Position numbers and translations under genes: made by a program. From JAITWN01 sp964581365 (lineage in GTDB: Bacteria > Pseudomonadota > Gammaproteobacteria > SZUA-140), in NCBI GenBank assembly GCA_964581365.1, contig CAZOOF010000024.1:1-28474 (forward strand): a DNA stretch of 28,474 nucleotides, in the 5' to 3' direction. The notes beneath the pieces were generated by a model that was given only the letters and a program-made list of their open reading frames with translations, was not told the origin of the DNA and made no database searches. Shown one piece after another: positions 1 through 8,568 of this stretch. The number at the start of each line of letters is the position of its first letter. Position 1 is the first letter of the stretch.

Positions 1-476
1 CGCGCCAGGTGAGGCTGCGCAATCTCGGTGGAATCATCATCATCGATTTCATCGACATGACGCTCGACGAACACAAGCGCCAGGTGTTGCGGGCGCTGGA
101 AAAGGCCATGGAGCCCGATCGCGCCAAGCGCTACATTTGTGAAGTGTCGCCGCTCGGGCTGGTCGAGATGACCCGCGAGCGTACGCGTGAAAGCCTCGAG
201 CATATTCTGTGCGAACCGTGCCCGGCCTGTGAGGGGCGCGGTTCGGTGAAGACGCGCGAAACGACCTGCTACGAGATCTTCCGCGAAATCCTGCGTCAGT
301 CCCGTCAGTTCGAGGCGCGGCAGTTCCTGGTGATGGCGTCGCAGGGCGTCATCGATATGCTGCTCGATGAGGAATCGAACAGTCTCGCCGATCTTGAATC
401 CTTCATCGGACGCACCATCAAGCTGCAGGTCGAGACGCTCTATACCCAGGAGCAGTACGACGTAGTCCTGATGTGA
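1..476 (+). CDS. rng: Ribonuclease G, C-terminal part (5' end outside window)
   Basis: Single-strand endoribonuclease of the RNase E/G family, acting in rRNA maturation and mRNA decay in the cytoplasm. The gene is cut by the window edge. Its reading frame is open from base 3, so the GTG at position 9 is only an internal codon. The first visible residues contain GGIIIIDFIDM, the family's catalytic segment whose first Asp is one of the two metal-binding aspartates. Further on, CPACEGRG is the Zn-link motif (CPxCxGxG) that joins protomers in RNase E/G. The protein ends shortly after the small domain, without the long disordered scaffold tail of RNase E, which favours RNase G. The stop lies 16 bases before yhdP, the usual rng-yhdP pairing, so the two are probably cotranscribed. 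Confidence 0.93.
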   Translation, partial: RQVRLRNLGGIIIIDFIDMTLDEHKRQVLRALEKAMEPDRAKRYICEVSPLGLVEMTRERTRESLEHILCEPCPACEGRGSVKTRETTCYEIFREILRQSRQFEARQFLVMASQGVIDMLLDEESNSLADLESFIGRTIKLQVETLYTQEQYDVVLM

Positions 477-492
477 ACGGTCCGGTATATCG

Positions 493-3400
493 ATGAGATC
501 CCTGCTGGGAAAACTGTGGCTCGCGGGCGCCGCGGCGCTGGTGCTGCTCGCGGTGCTGTTGTCGATCGTGCGCGTGCTGCTGCCCCATGTCGACAGCCTG
601 AAGGATGAGATCGAACAGCGTATCGGCGCCGCGCTCGGGCGCGAGCTGGATATCGGCGCCATCGCCGCCGACTGGCGTGGCCTGAATCCGCGTCTGATGC
701 TGGATGACGTGCGCATCACCGCCACCGATGACGATGATGACGTCCATTTCGCGCGCGCCGAGCTTGAAGTCGACATCTGGCGTTCGCTGCTCCTGCGCAG
801 TATCCACCTGCGGCGTCTCGATCTGACGGGGCTCGAGCTTACGGTCATACGGGATGGAGCCGGGCAGATATCCGTTGCCGGTTTCCCCAATCAGCGGCGG
901 GATGGAGCGGGCGCGCTCCCGCTGCGGGGATGGTTCTTTCTGTTTGATACCCAGGTCCGCTGGATAGACCTCGCTCACCCGTCGGGCCCGCGCGAGTACC
1001 TCTTTACCGATGGTGATTTTTCGCTGCGCAGCGATGGCGAGCGCCACCAGCTGGACGGGGAGGTTTCGCCGCCGGTGGTTCTCGGTCAGCGGATCCATCT
1101 GATGGCCGATCTGCGGCCTTCGCTGGCAGGCGGGTTCGAAGCACAGCTCTTCGCCGAAGGAGTCGGGCTCCGCCTGGTCGAGTGGCTGGACGGTCGCAAT
1201 GCCGGCGGACTGCGTGTCGCCGGCGGTGTGGCGGAAGGACGGATCTGGGCGCAATGGCGCGCTGGCGCGCTGCGCGATGTGGCCGGCCGGGTGACGCTGG
1301 CGCAGGCCGCCGTGGTTCCGGTTTCATCCACGGAGCCGCCACCGCTGGCCAGCGATATCTCGGCGGTCTTTCACTGGCGGAGCGGCGATGGCGGGTGGCA
1401 GCTCCATGCCGATCGCGTGCGACTGGGCGGGGAGCATGAGCCGGCCAGAGAGCGTCGCCTGGCGCTGGGCAAAGGCGGTGCCGGTATCGATCCGGAGGCG
1501 CTGATCGGCCGCTTGAAGGGTTTTGCGGTAGAGGACGTCATCACCCTGGCGCTGGCCAGCGGCCGCGCGCCCGATGCGGTCGTCAAGGCCATCGAGGGCA
1601 TGCGTCCACAGGGCGAACTGGATGATCTGCGTTTCGTCGTGGCGCCCGGCGAAGCCGGGGCGCGCTATCGCGTAAGCGCATCCTTCAATGATGTCAGCGC
1701 TAGCCCATGGGCCGGCGCGCCGGGTGTTTCCGGCATCGCGGGCGCGCTCTACATGGATGAGCACGCGGGAAGCCTGGAGATGGACTCCACCGAGAGCGCC
1801 GCCACCTTCGACGGGTTGTTCAGAGAGTCGCTTCCGGCCGCGGGCATGCGCGCCTCGCTTTCCTGGGAACGGGTGTCCGGGGGCTGGCGGCTGCAGGCGC
1901 CGGTGTTCCGCTTCACCAGCGCCGATCTCGTGGTCGATGGCTGGGGACGGTTCGATGCGGTCGCGCACCACTCCCGCCCCGCGCTCGCGCTCTTTGCCCG
2001 CTTCCACGCTCCGACCGTGGAGCGCATTTCCCGCTACCTGCCGGCCGGCATCATGTCCGAAGGACTGGTCGGCTGGCTGGACCGGTCGATCGTCGCCGGG
2101 ACGGTCCCTTCCGGCGAACTCATCGTGCATGGCCAGCCGGAGGACTTTCCCTTCGGAGAGGGGAACGGCAGCTTCCGCATTGCATTCGGTCTGCGCGATG
2201 GGGTGCTGGAGTATGCCCCGGAATGGCCGCGCATCGACGGCATCGAGGGGAACTTCCTGTTTCATGGGCGGACCATGCGCATCGATGCCAGCAATGGCAT
2301 GACCCATGGCGCGCGAATCGCTTCGGCGCGCGTTCGCATCGACGATCTCACTGCTCATCCGCCAGTGCTCGAGGTGCGGGGCGAGGCGAGCGCGCCGACG
2401 GCGGTGGCGCTGTCCTTTCTGAGTGACACCCCGCTAGCCGAGCGCTTCGGCGCCTATGTGGAGAATGTGGAGTCGGATGGGCAGGCAAAACTCGATCTCG
2501 ATCTGCGCATGCCGATCGGCCAACGCGCGGACGTGCAGGGCACGGTCACGCTGGCGGACAGCATGCTCCGGCTCGGACCCGACGGCGTAGAGATCTCCGC
2601 TATCGATGGCTCTTTGCGCTTCTCGGATGCCGGACTGAGCGGTCAGGGACTGCGTGGAAGGGTGCTCGATCTGCCGGCGACGTTCAACGTCAGCACTCGG
2701 GGGGATGAAGCCGAGCGGGTCACGCGTGTCGAAGCCCGCGGCGGCATCGATGCCGATCGACTCTCCGGTCTGCTGCACCTGCCTCGCGCCTGGTTCGAGG
2801 GGAAGGCCGGATGGCGTGCCTGGGTCGGCGTGCCCGCGGCCGCGCCGCCGGGCTCGGGGCTGGAACTGCGCATTGTATCGGCGCTGGAGGGGCTGGCGCT
2901 CACGCTCCCGGAACCGCTCAACAAGCCTGCGGCCCGGACGCTGACCGCGTCTGTGCGCATGCCTCTGGGGGAGGGCGCCGAGGAGCGTCCTGTCCTGGTT
3001 ACTCTGGGAGACGATACGGCGATCGCGCTTGCGCTGGATGCCGAGCGTCGCTTCACGCGCGGCGAACTGCGCTTCGGCGGCGGCCCGGCCCGGCTGCCGG
3101 AAGGCGGGGGGCTGCGGATCGCCGGCAGCATCGCGCACGTGTCTGTCGATGCCTGGCGGCGTGTTTTCGCCGCCATGAGCGCGCCTTCATCGGCGGCAGA
3201 CGTGCCTGGCGTAAGTCATCTGGATGTGCGGATCGGTACTGCAGACGCCTTTGGCCGCAGCTTCCATGATCTCGCCGTGGACGCGCGGGTCGAACAGGGG
3301 GCGTGGAACTTGCGCCTTGACGGGCGGGAGCTGGCTGGCACCTTGCGCATCCCCGAGGAGTCGTCTGCGCCATGGACGGCCGATTTCGAGTATCTGCACC

Positions 3401-4278
3401 TGGCGCGCGCGGAAGCCGACGCCGGTCCGGGGAACGATGCCATCGATCCGCGGCAGATGCCGGCCTTGCGCGTACGCAGCGAGCGTTTCGTGTGGGGGGA
3501 TGCGGATCTCGGGCGCATGCAGCTCGACGCTGTTCCCCGGCCTGCGGGCCTGCGCCTCGAGCGCATCACGCTCGCATCGCCGGTCATGCAGGTGAACGCG
3601 CGCGGCGATTGGGTGCGGGTCGATGATGTGCAGTATTCCTCGTTCAATATCGATCTCAATGCTGCGGACTTTGGCAAGGCGATCGCCGGCTTTGGCTATG
3701 CCGATTCGTTTCATGGCGGCAAGGCGACAGCGGTCATCTCGGCGCGATGGAACGGCCCTCCCACGGCATTCGCGCTGGAAAAGCTGCATGGATCGATGAA
3801 AATGTCCATCGTCGATGGCCGGCTGCTCGACGTCGAGCCGGGCGCCGGTCGCGTGTTCGGACTCATCAGTCTGCAGGCACTGCCACGGCGTCTGACCCTC
3901 GACTTCAGCGATTTCTTCGGCAAGGGTTTCAGTTTCGACCGCATCGACGGCACCTTTGAAGTGAAGGACGGCATCGCTCGCACCGCCGATCTGGTGATGA
4001 CCGGTCCGGCGGCCCGGGTAGAGGCCAGTGGTGATGTCGATCTGGCGCGGCGCCTTTACGAACAGACCGTGGTCGTGACTCCCAGCGTCAGCTCCGGTCT
4101 TCCGCTCGCCGGTATCGTGGCGGGCGGTGTGCCCATGGCCGCGGCCCTGTTATTGATGGAACGCATGTTCAAGAGCGACATCGATCGCATCGCGCGTCTG
4201 CGCTATCGGGTATCGGGGCCATGGCATGATCCGCGCGTCGAGCGCTTACAAGACAATGGCCAATCTGGTAAAAGGTAA
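493..4278 (+). CDS. yhdP: YhdP family AsmA-like envelope protein
   Basis: A 1261-residue protein with one N-terminal membrane helix (about residues 8-30, rich in Leu, Ala and Val), followed by a very long periplasmic stretch of beta-rich repeats typical of the DUF3971/AsmA-like superfamily. The C-terminal part (from about residue 1070) matches the AsmA-C type end, with a second hydrophobic patch near 1205-1225. In E. coli, YhdP acts with TamB and YdbH as a bridge-like protein implicated in carrying phospholipids from inner to outer membrane. Length and position directly after rng fit the family. Transport function is inferred from family; no catalytic residues are expected. It is followed after 24 bases by the nitrilase gene in the same direction, with no visible terminator between them. 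Confidence 0.92.
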   Translation: MRSLLGKLWLAGAAALVLLAVLLSIVRVLLPHVDSLKDEIEQRIGAALGRELDIGAIAADWRGLNPRLMLDDVRITATDDDDDVHFARAELEVDIWRSLLLRSIHLRRLDLTGLELTVIRDGAGQISVAGFPNQRRDGAGALPLRGWFFLFDTQVRWIDLAHPSGPREYLFTDGDFSLRSDGERHQLDGEVSPPVVLGQRIHLMADLRPSLAGGFEAQLFAEGVGLRLVEWLDGRNAGGLRVAGGVAEGRIWAQWRAGALRDVAGRVTLAQAAVVPVSSTEPPPLASDISAVFHWRSGDGGWQLHADRVRLGGEHEPARERRLALGKGGAGIDPEALIGRLKGFAVEDVITLALASGRAPDAVVKAIEGMRPQGELDDLRFVVAPGEAGARYRVSASFNDVSASPWAGAPGVSGIAGALYMDEHAGSLEMDSTESAATFDGLFRESLPAAGMRASLSWERVSGGWRLQAPVFRFTSADLVVDGWGRFDAVAHHSRPALALFARFHAPTVERISRYLPAGIMSEGLVGWLDRSIVAGTVPSGELIVHGQPEDFPFGEGNGSFRIAFGLRDGVLEYAPEWPRIDGIEGNFLFHGRTMRIDASNGMTHGARIASARVRIDDLTAHPPVLEVRGEASAPTAVALSFLSDTPLAERFGAYVENVESDGQAKLDLDLRMPIGQRADVQGTVTLADSMLRLGPDGVEISAIDGSLRFSDAGLSGQGLRGRVLDLPATFNVSTRGDEAERVTRVEARGGIDADRLSGLLHLPRAWFEGKAGWRAWVGVPAAAPPGSGLELRIVSALEGLALTLPEPLNKPAARTLTASVRMPLGEGAEERPVLVTLGDDTAIALALDAERRFTRGELRFGGGPARLPEGGGLRIAGSIAHVSVDAWRRVFAAMSAPSSAADVPGVSHLDVRIGTADAFGRSFHDLAVDARVEQGAWNLRLDGRELAGTLRIPEESSAPWTADFEYLHLARAEADAGPGNDAIDPRQMPALRVRSERFVWGDADLGRMQLDAVPRPAGLRLERITLASPVMQVNARGDWVRVDDVQYSSFNIDLNAADFGKAIAGFGYADSFHGGKATAVISARWNGPPTAFALEKLHGSMKMSIVDGRLLDVEPGAGRVFGLISLQALPRRLTLDFSDFFGKGFSFDRIDGTFEVKDGIARTADLVMTGPAARVEASGDVDLARRLYEQTVVVTPSVSSGLPLAGIVAGGVPMAAALLLMERMFKSDIDRIARLRYRVSGPWHDPRVERLQDNGQSGKR

Positions 4279-4302
4279 CATTCGTTCGTCAGGACCAGGC
4301 TT

Positions 4303-5148
4303 GTGACGGAGAATCGAACAGTGCATGGCGCCATCGCAGTGATACAGATGTCTTCCGGTCCCGATGTCGCGGCGAACCTCGCCGAGACGCGGCGACTGGT
4401 TGCGACTGCCGCTGCCGCGGGCGCGGGCCTCGTCGTGCTGCCGGAAAACTTTGCGCTCATGGGTTTGCGCGAGGAAGACAGGTTCGATGCCGCGGAGCAC
4501 GCGGGCGGCGGCCCCATTCAGGAGGCGCTGGCGGAACTGGCGGCGCGACATGGGGTCTGGATCGTCGGCGGTACCGTGCCGATTGCCTCGGGAGATGAGG
4601 AGCGTGTCCATGCAGCCTGCCTGCTTTACGACGCTCGCGGCGAATGCGTCGCCCGTTACGACAAGATGCACCTCTTCGATGTCACGCTGGAAAACGGCGA
4701 GCGCTATCTCGAGTCCCGGACCACGATCGCAGGCGACCAGATCGTCGTCGCCGATACTCCCTGGGGGCGTCTCGGGCTTGCAGTGTGTTACGACCTGCGC
4801 TTCCCGGAAATGTTTCGCGCCATGCTCGATGCAGGCGTGGAGATCATCGCGCTGCCGGCAGCGTTCACGGCGCTTACCGGCCGCGCCCATTGGGAAGTGC
4901 TGCTGCGCAGTCGCGCGATCGAGAATCAGTGCTTCGTTGCCGCAGCTGCCCAGAGCGGCCTGCACGGCAATGGCCGTGAAACCTGGGGAGACAGCATGAT
5001 CGTCGACCCTTGGGGCGCGGTGATCGAGCGTCTGGAGCGCGGTCCCGGCGCGGTGTGCGCGCGGTATGACCGCGAACAGCAGCAGCGCATCCGTCGCAGC
5101 TTCCCGGTGCTGAGTCATCGCCGATCATTCGATCGGGTTGCGGGATAG
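4303..5148 (+). CDS. Carbon-nitrogen hydrolase, Nit1/Nit2-type amidase
   Basis: A 281-residue nitrilase-superfamily protein. The catalytic Glu-Lys-Cys triad is visible at E48 (VVLPENF), K121 (RYDKMHLFD) and C162 (LAVCYDLRFPE). The DLRFPE signature is typical of the Nit branch that removes deaminated glutathione or omega-amides; the exact substrate cannot be read from sequence. Two starts are possible. The GTG at 4303 gives the full length. The GTG at 4321 gives HGAIAVIQM directly at its N terminus and has a better Shine-Dalgarno (GGAG at 4308-4311, nine bases upstream). The order yhdP-nit is common in Gammaproteobacteria, where tldD often follows; here mlaF follows after two bases instead. 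Confidence 0.9.
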   Translation: MTENRTVHGAIAVIQMSSGPDVAANLAETRRLVATAAAAGAGLVVLPENFALMGLREEDRFDAAEHAGGGPIQEALAELAARHGVWIVGGTVPIASGDEERVHAACLLYDARGECVARYDKMHLFDVTLENGERYLESRTTIAGDQIVVADTPWGRLGLAVCYDLRFPEMFRAMLDAGVEIIALPAAFTALTGRAHWEVLLRSRAIENQCFVAAAAQSGLHGNGRETWGDSMIVDPWGAVIERLERGPGAVCARYDREQQQRIRRSFPVLSHRRSFDRVAG

Positions 5149-5150
5149 TT

Positions 5151-5966
5151 ATGAGCACGGACGACGCTCTGGTCACTCTGCGCGATGTTTCCTTCGGGTT
5201 CGGGAAGCGGGTGATTCTCGATCATTGCGACTTCCGCTTCATGCGCGGCAAGATCACCGCGATCATGGGGCCGAGCGGTACCGGCAAGACGACGCTGCTG
5301 AGACTGATCAGCGGCCAGGTTCGACCGCATGGCGGCAGTATCGTCGTCGATGGCGAGGCGGTGCCGAAGCTGCGGCGGGCGGAACTGTACGAGCTGCGCA
5401 AGCGCATGGGCATGCTGTTTCAGAGCGGCGCGCTGTTCAGCGGTCTCAGCGTCTTCGACAATGTCGCCTTCCCGCTGCGCGAGCACACCGGGCTTCCCGA
5501 GTCACTGATCCGCGATCTCGTTCTGCTCAAGCTCGAGGCTGTCGGCCTGCGCGGCGCCCGCGATCTGATGCCGACGGAACTGTCCGGCGGCATGGCGCGC
5601 CGGGTCGCGCTGGCTCGCGCCATCGCGCTCGACCCGATGATGATCATGTACGACGAACCTTTCGCCGGGCTGGATCCAATCACCATGGGGGTGATCATGA
5701 AGCTGATCCGGCAGCTCAACGACAGTCTGGGTCTGACCAGCATCATCGTTTCCCATGATGTCGCTGAAGTGACCTCCATTTCCGATCACGTCTACATGAT
5801 CTCGGGCGGCAAGGTCATGGGTTACGGGTCGCCGCAGGAGTTGCGCGAGAGTTCGTCGCCCTGGGTGCGGCAGTTTCTTTACGCCGAGCCCGATGGCCCG
5901 GTGGCCTTCCATTACCCCGCGGCGCCGCTCGCCGAGGATCTGCTCGATGGGGAGCCGGCCGGATGA
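5151..5966 (+). CDS. mlaF: Phospholipid transport ABC ATPase MlaF
   Basis: Cytoplasmic ATPase of the MlaFEDB inner-membrane complex, which moves phospholipids between the inner membrane and the periplasmic carrier MlaC to keep outer-membrane lipid asymmetry. At 271 residues it has Walker A GPSGTGKTT (residues 40-48), the ABC signature LSGGMARRVALARAI, Walker B with the catalytic Glu (MIMYDEPFAGLDP) and the switch His in SHDV. This sequence style is typical of the MlaF/Ttg2A group. The start ATG lies two bases after the nit stop, and the stop overlaps mlaE by four bases (ATGA), which implies translational coupling. Confidence 0.95.
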   Translation: MSTDDALVTLRDVSFGFGKRVILDHCDFRFMRGKITAIMGPSGTGKTTLLRLISGQVRPHGGSIVVDGEAVPKLRRAELYELRKRMGMLFQSGALFSGLSVFDNVAFPLREHTGLPESLIRDLVLLKLEAVGLRGARDLMPTELSGGMARRVALARAIALDPMMIMYDEPFAGLDPITMGVIMKLIRQLNDSLGLTSIIVSHDVAEVTSISDHVYMISGGKVMGYGSPQELRESSSPWVRQFLYAEPDGPVAFHYPAAPLAEDLLDGEPAG

Positions 5967-6745
5967 TCGACTGGCTGCAGGGCTTGGGTCGTCATGGGCT
6001 GTTGTTCCTCGAGCGGACCGGACGGGCGAATCTTTTCATTCTGCGCGTGTTTGCCGGCATTCCGGCGCTCGCGCTGCAGTTCCGGCTGGTCGTTGCCCAG
6101 CTCTATTCGGTCGGTGTGCTGTCGCTGCTGATCATCGTTGTGTCGGCGCTCAACGTCGGTATGGTGCTCGGACTGCAGATGTACAATACGCTGGTCAATT
6201 TCGGCGCCGAGGCAAGCATCGGTCCAGTGGTGGCGCTGGCGCTGGTGCGTGAATTGGGACCGGTGGTCGCCGCGCTGCTGTTCGCGGGACGCGCGGGGTC
6301 GGCGCTTACGGCCGAGATCGGCTTGATGAAGGCGACCGAACAGCTTTCCAGCATGGAAATGATGGCTGTCGATCCGGTGCGCCGCATCGTGGCCCCGCGC
6401 CTGCTCGCGGGTATTCTGTCGATGCCGCTGCTTGCCGCTATCTTCAGTGCCGTAGGCATTCTGGGCGGATATTTCGTGGCCGTCGGTCTGCTCGGTGTGG
6501 ATTCCGGCTCATACTGGGGACAGATGCGCGCCTCCGTTGACTGGGGGGAAGATGTGGTCAACGGCATCATCAAGAGTGTGGTATTCGGTCTGGTGGTGAC
6601 CTGGATCGCGGTGTTCGAGGGCTATGACGCGATTCCTACCACCGAAGGCGTCAGCCGGGCGACCACGCGCTCCGTTGTCTACTCGTCGCTGGCGGTACTG
6701 GCGCTCGATTTCGTGCTCACGGCGCTGATGTTCGGGGATATCTGA
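5963..6745 (+). CDS. mlaE: Phospholipid transport permease MlaE
   Basis: Inner-membrane permease of the Mla system, 260 residues, within the normal family length. It begins with an amphipathic N-terminal segment and then several strongly hydrophobic helices. The family signature is clear in the middle: ELGPVVAALLFAGRAGSA followed by TAEIG and a QLSSMEMMAVDP stretch, which forms the coupling region with MlaF. A conserved VFGLVVTWIAVFEGYDA segment and a TEGVSRATTRSVVYSS segment sit near the C terminus, as in other MlaE proteins. Its ATG overlaps the end of mlaF by four bases, and mlaD starts one base after its stop. Confidence 0.95.
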   Translation: MIDWLQGLGRHGLLFLERTGRANLFILRVFAGIPALALQFRLVVAQLYSVGVLSLLIIVVSALNVGMVLGLQMYNTLVNFGAEASIGPVVALALVRELGPVVAALLFAGRAGSALTAEIGLMKATEQLSSMEMMAVDPVRRIVAPRLLAGILSMPLLAAIFSAVGILGGYFVAVGLLGVDSGSYWGQMRASVDWGEDVVNGIIKSVVFGLVVTWIAVFEGYDAIPTTEGVSRATTRSVVYSSLAVLALDFVLTALMFGDI

Positions 6746-6746
6746 T

Positions 6747-7217
6747 ATGATGCAGACAAGAACGATCGAGATCATGGTCGGTGCTTTCGTCGCCGCCGGC
6801 ATCGCAGCGCTGTTCATGCTGGCGATGAAAGCGAGCAATCTGGGCACCTCCTCGATACGGGACGGCTACCAGCTGACCGCCCGCTTCGACAACGTCGGTG
6901 GCCTGCGGGTGCAGGCTCCGGTGAGCGCCGGGGGAGTGCGGGTTGGCCGGGTTACCGCGATTACCTATGATCAGGAAGACTATGAGGCGCGCGTCCACAT
7001 GGAGATCGACTCGCGCTACGACCGGTTTCCGAGCGATACCTCGGCGAGCATCTACACCGCCGGATTGCTCGGCGAACAGTACATCGGCCTGGAGCCTGGC
7101 GGAGCTGACGACTTCCTGGCCGATGGCGACTCCATCGAACTCACTCAGTCGGCACTGGTGCTGGAGCAGCTGATCGGGCGTTTCCTGTTTGCCATGACCG
7201 AGGGCAAGAATGACTGA
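6747..7217 (+). CDS. mlaD: MCE-domain lipid-binding protein MlaD
   Basis: Periplasmic, membrane-anchored MCE protein that forms a hexameric ring on MlaE and hands phospholipids to or from MlaC. The 156-residue protein has one N-terminal membrane helix (about residues 7-26) and a single MCE domain (about residues 37-117). Visible MCE features are the FDNVGGLRVQAPVSAGGVRVG segment and the LLGEQYIGLEPGG segment near the end of the domain. A short hydrophobic C-terminal helix (VLEQLIGRFLF) fits the central pore helix of MlaD rings. Two ATG codons stand in tandem at 6747 and 6750; the first is used here. It overlaps mlaC by eight bases. Confidence 0.94.
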   Translation: MMQTRTIEIMVGAFVAAGIAALFMLAMKASNLGTSSIRDGYQLTARFDNVGGLRVQAPVSAGGVRVGRVTAITYDQEDYEARVHMEIDSRYDRFPSDTSASIYTAGLLGEQYIGLEPGGADDFLADGDSIELTQSALVLEQLIGRFLFAMTEGKND

Positions 7218-7899
7218 GATGCGCGCATGGTCGGCGGCTTCGTTTGCGGCCGCATGGTCCCTGATCCTGGGCCTGGCCGGGGCGCTGGCGTTTGCGTCGG
7301 ATACAGCACGGGCGTATGCAAATCCTCAGGAAATGGTCCGCAATGCCGCGACGCAGGCGATCGACGCGCTCGAGCGCAGCCGCGAGGAGCTGCAGGCGAA
7401 CCCTTCGAAGGTCTATGACTTCGTTCAGGAATACCTGCTGCCCTATTTCGATTTCGAGTACTCGTCGCGTCTGGTGCTGGGACGCAACTGGCGCACCGCG
7501 TCGCCCGCGGAGCGCGAACGTTTTCAGGAGGCATTCAAGCGCACGCTGATCCGCAGTTACGGCTCGGCCATGCTGAAGTATTCCGATCAGGAGATCGTTT
7601 TCCTCCCCTTCCGCGAGGATCCGACCAAGGACAATGCAACCGTCAAGACCGAGATCGATGTCGGCGACAGCAAGCCGGTTCCGGTCGATTACAATGTGCG
7701 GCTGGTGGACGGCGAGTGGAAGGTGTACGACGTCATAATCGATGGCATCAGTGTGGTGGTGAATTATCGCGGCACCTTCGGCGCCGAGATCAAGCGCATG
7801 GGCGGTCTGATGCCCCTGATCGAGAAGATGGAGGAGCGCAACAGCTCCAATACTCTGGAGCCGGCTCCCGATGAGTTCCCGACGCCCGGACGCGAGTGA
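7210..7899 (+). CDS. mlaC: Periplasmic phospholipid carrier MlaC
   Basis: Soluble periplasmic shuttle of the Mla pathway (Ttg2D/MlaC family), 229 residues. The N terminus is a Sec signal peptide with a hydrophobic core near residues 8-28 and a likely cleavage near the ARAYA segment at 33-37. The mature part shows the family pattern: a helix with VYDFVQEYLLPYFDFEYSSRLVLG, then NWRTASPAERERFQEAFK, and the PVDYNVRLVDGEWKVYDV and GISVVVNYR strands that line the lipid pocket. The ATG at 7210 is preceded by GAGGG at 7200-7204; a second ATG at 7219 would still leave a signal peptide. It overlaps mlaD by eight bases and mlaB by 29. Confidence 0.94.
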   Translation: MTEMRAWSAASFAAAWSLILGLAGALAFASDTARAYANPQEMVRNAATQAIDALERSREELQANPSKVYDFVQEYLLPYFDFEYSSRLVLGRNWRTASPAERERFQEAFKRTLIRSYGSAMLKYSDQEIVFLPFREDPTKDNATVKTEIDVGDSKPVPVDYNVRLVDGEWKVYDVIIDGISVVVNYRGTFGAEIKRMGGLMPLIEKMEERNSSNTLEPAPDEFPTPGRE

Positions 7900-8209
7900 G
7901 ATTCGCCCGGATCCGTCGCGCCCCGGTGCCTATCTGATCGGGGGCGAACTCGGCTTTGCGACCGTGCCGGATCTCCTCGAGCGCGGCAAGGCGATCTTCG
8001 ATGGCAGTTCGATGGCCCTGGAGCTCGATCTCGGCGGGGTTACGCGGGTCGACAGCGCCGGCCTCGCACTCCTGATAGAATGGCTGAAGGTCGCGCGCCG
8101 GATGCAAAGGCAGATCGTCTATGTGAACGTGCCCGAGCAGATGGTGGCGATGGCGAGGGTCAGCGGCCTGGAGGAGTTTCTGCCGCTGGAGAAGAATGTC
8201 CGGAACTGA
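7871..8209 (+). CDS. mlaB: STAS-domain protein MlaB
   Basis: Small cytoplasmic STAS-domain subunit that binds MlaF and is needed for assembly and activity of the Mla ABC complex. At 112 residues, it carries the core pattern LELDLGGVTRVDSAGLALLIEW (about residues 56-77), where the DSAG turn is the phosphorylatable or contact site of STAS proteins. The remaining strands (RQIVYVNVPEQMVAMARVSGL) complete the domain. The proposed ATG lies inside the 3' end of mlaC, giving a 29-base overlap; a later start would lose little of the domain. It is the last mla gene here. The outer-membrane lipoprotein MlaA is not encoded in this window. Confidence 0.88.
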   Translation: MSSRRPDASEIRPDPSRPGAYLIGGELGFATVPDLLERGKAIFDGSSMALELDLGGVTRVDSAGLALLIEWLKVARRMQRQIVYVNVPEQMVAMARVSGLEEFLPLEKNVRN

Positions 8210-8253
8210 CGCCCGGATCGACGGCCTCCATCCGTACGTACGTTGAATCTTTG

Positions 8254-8267
8254 GAAGTCCAGACTTC
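8254..8267. promoter_or_regulatory. Short inverted repeat upstream of bolA
   Basis: A perfect 6-base inverted repeat GAAGTC-CA-GACTTC lies 12 bases before the bolA start. It sits in a 70-base gap that also has a self-complementary CGTACGTACG at 8233-8242. It could be a small operator, or a hairpin that covers the ribosome binding region, since no clear Shine-Dalgarno precedes bolA. No known regulator site is recognised. Confidence 0.25.
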
Positions 8268-8279
8268 ACTCATCACACC

Positions 8280-8519
8280 ATGACTCCTGAATACATCAAA
8301 CAACAGATCGAGGCCGGGCTGCCCGGCGCCGAGGTCACGGTTTCCGGCGATGGCACGCATTTCGAGGCGCTGGTGGTTTCGGATGCCTTTGCCGGCAGGA
8401 AGCCGCTGGAGCGCCATCGCATGGTTTACGCCACCCTGGGAGATCAGATGGGCGGGGCGATCCATGCATTGTCCATTCGCGCCTGCACCCGGGAGGAATG
8501 GCAGGGGCAGCGCCAGTGA
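8280..8519 (+). CDS. ibaG: BolA family protein, IbaG/YrbA-like
   Basis: A 79-residue BolA-fold protein. The family core is visible: a first helix (TPEYIKQQIEAGLPGAEV), strands with GDGTHFEALVVSDAFAG, then RKPLERHRMVYATLGDQM and the ending IHALSIRACTREEW. The conserved His in the RHRMVY segment is in the expected place for a [2Fe-2S] cluster shared with a monothiol glutaredoxin. The short length and the position between mlaB and murA match IbaG of E. coli rather than BolA itself. IbaG is tied to acid stress and envelope homeostasis; its role here is inferred from family. Confidence 0.9.
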   Translation: MTPEYIKQQIEAGLPGAEVTVSGDGTHFEALVVSDAFAGRKPLERHRMVYATLGDQMGGAIHALSIRACTREEWQGQRQ

Positions 8520-8532
8520 GTTTCCGGCGCTT

Positions 8533-8568
8533 TTGACATTTTTTTCGTGACTTCATACCTTTGCTGAA
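8533..8568 (+). promoter_or_regulatory. Candidate sigma70 promoter for murA-his
   Basis: TTGACA at 8533-8538 is a perfect -35 box. After a 17-base spacer comes TACCTT at 8556-8561, three of six matches to the -10 consensus. The expected transcription start, about seven bases after the -10, falls on or next to the A of the murA ATG at 8568. No Shine-Dalgarno is seen before murA. If the promoter works, murA mRNA would be leaderless. The weak -10 keeps confidence low. Confidence 0.4.

Noticed and set aside
8533..8545. T-run before murA as a terminator for bolA
   Set aside because: No stable GC-rich stem directly precedes the T-run; the perfect TTGACA makes a promoter more likely.
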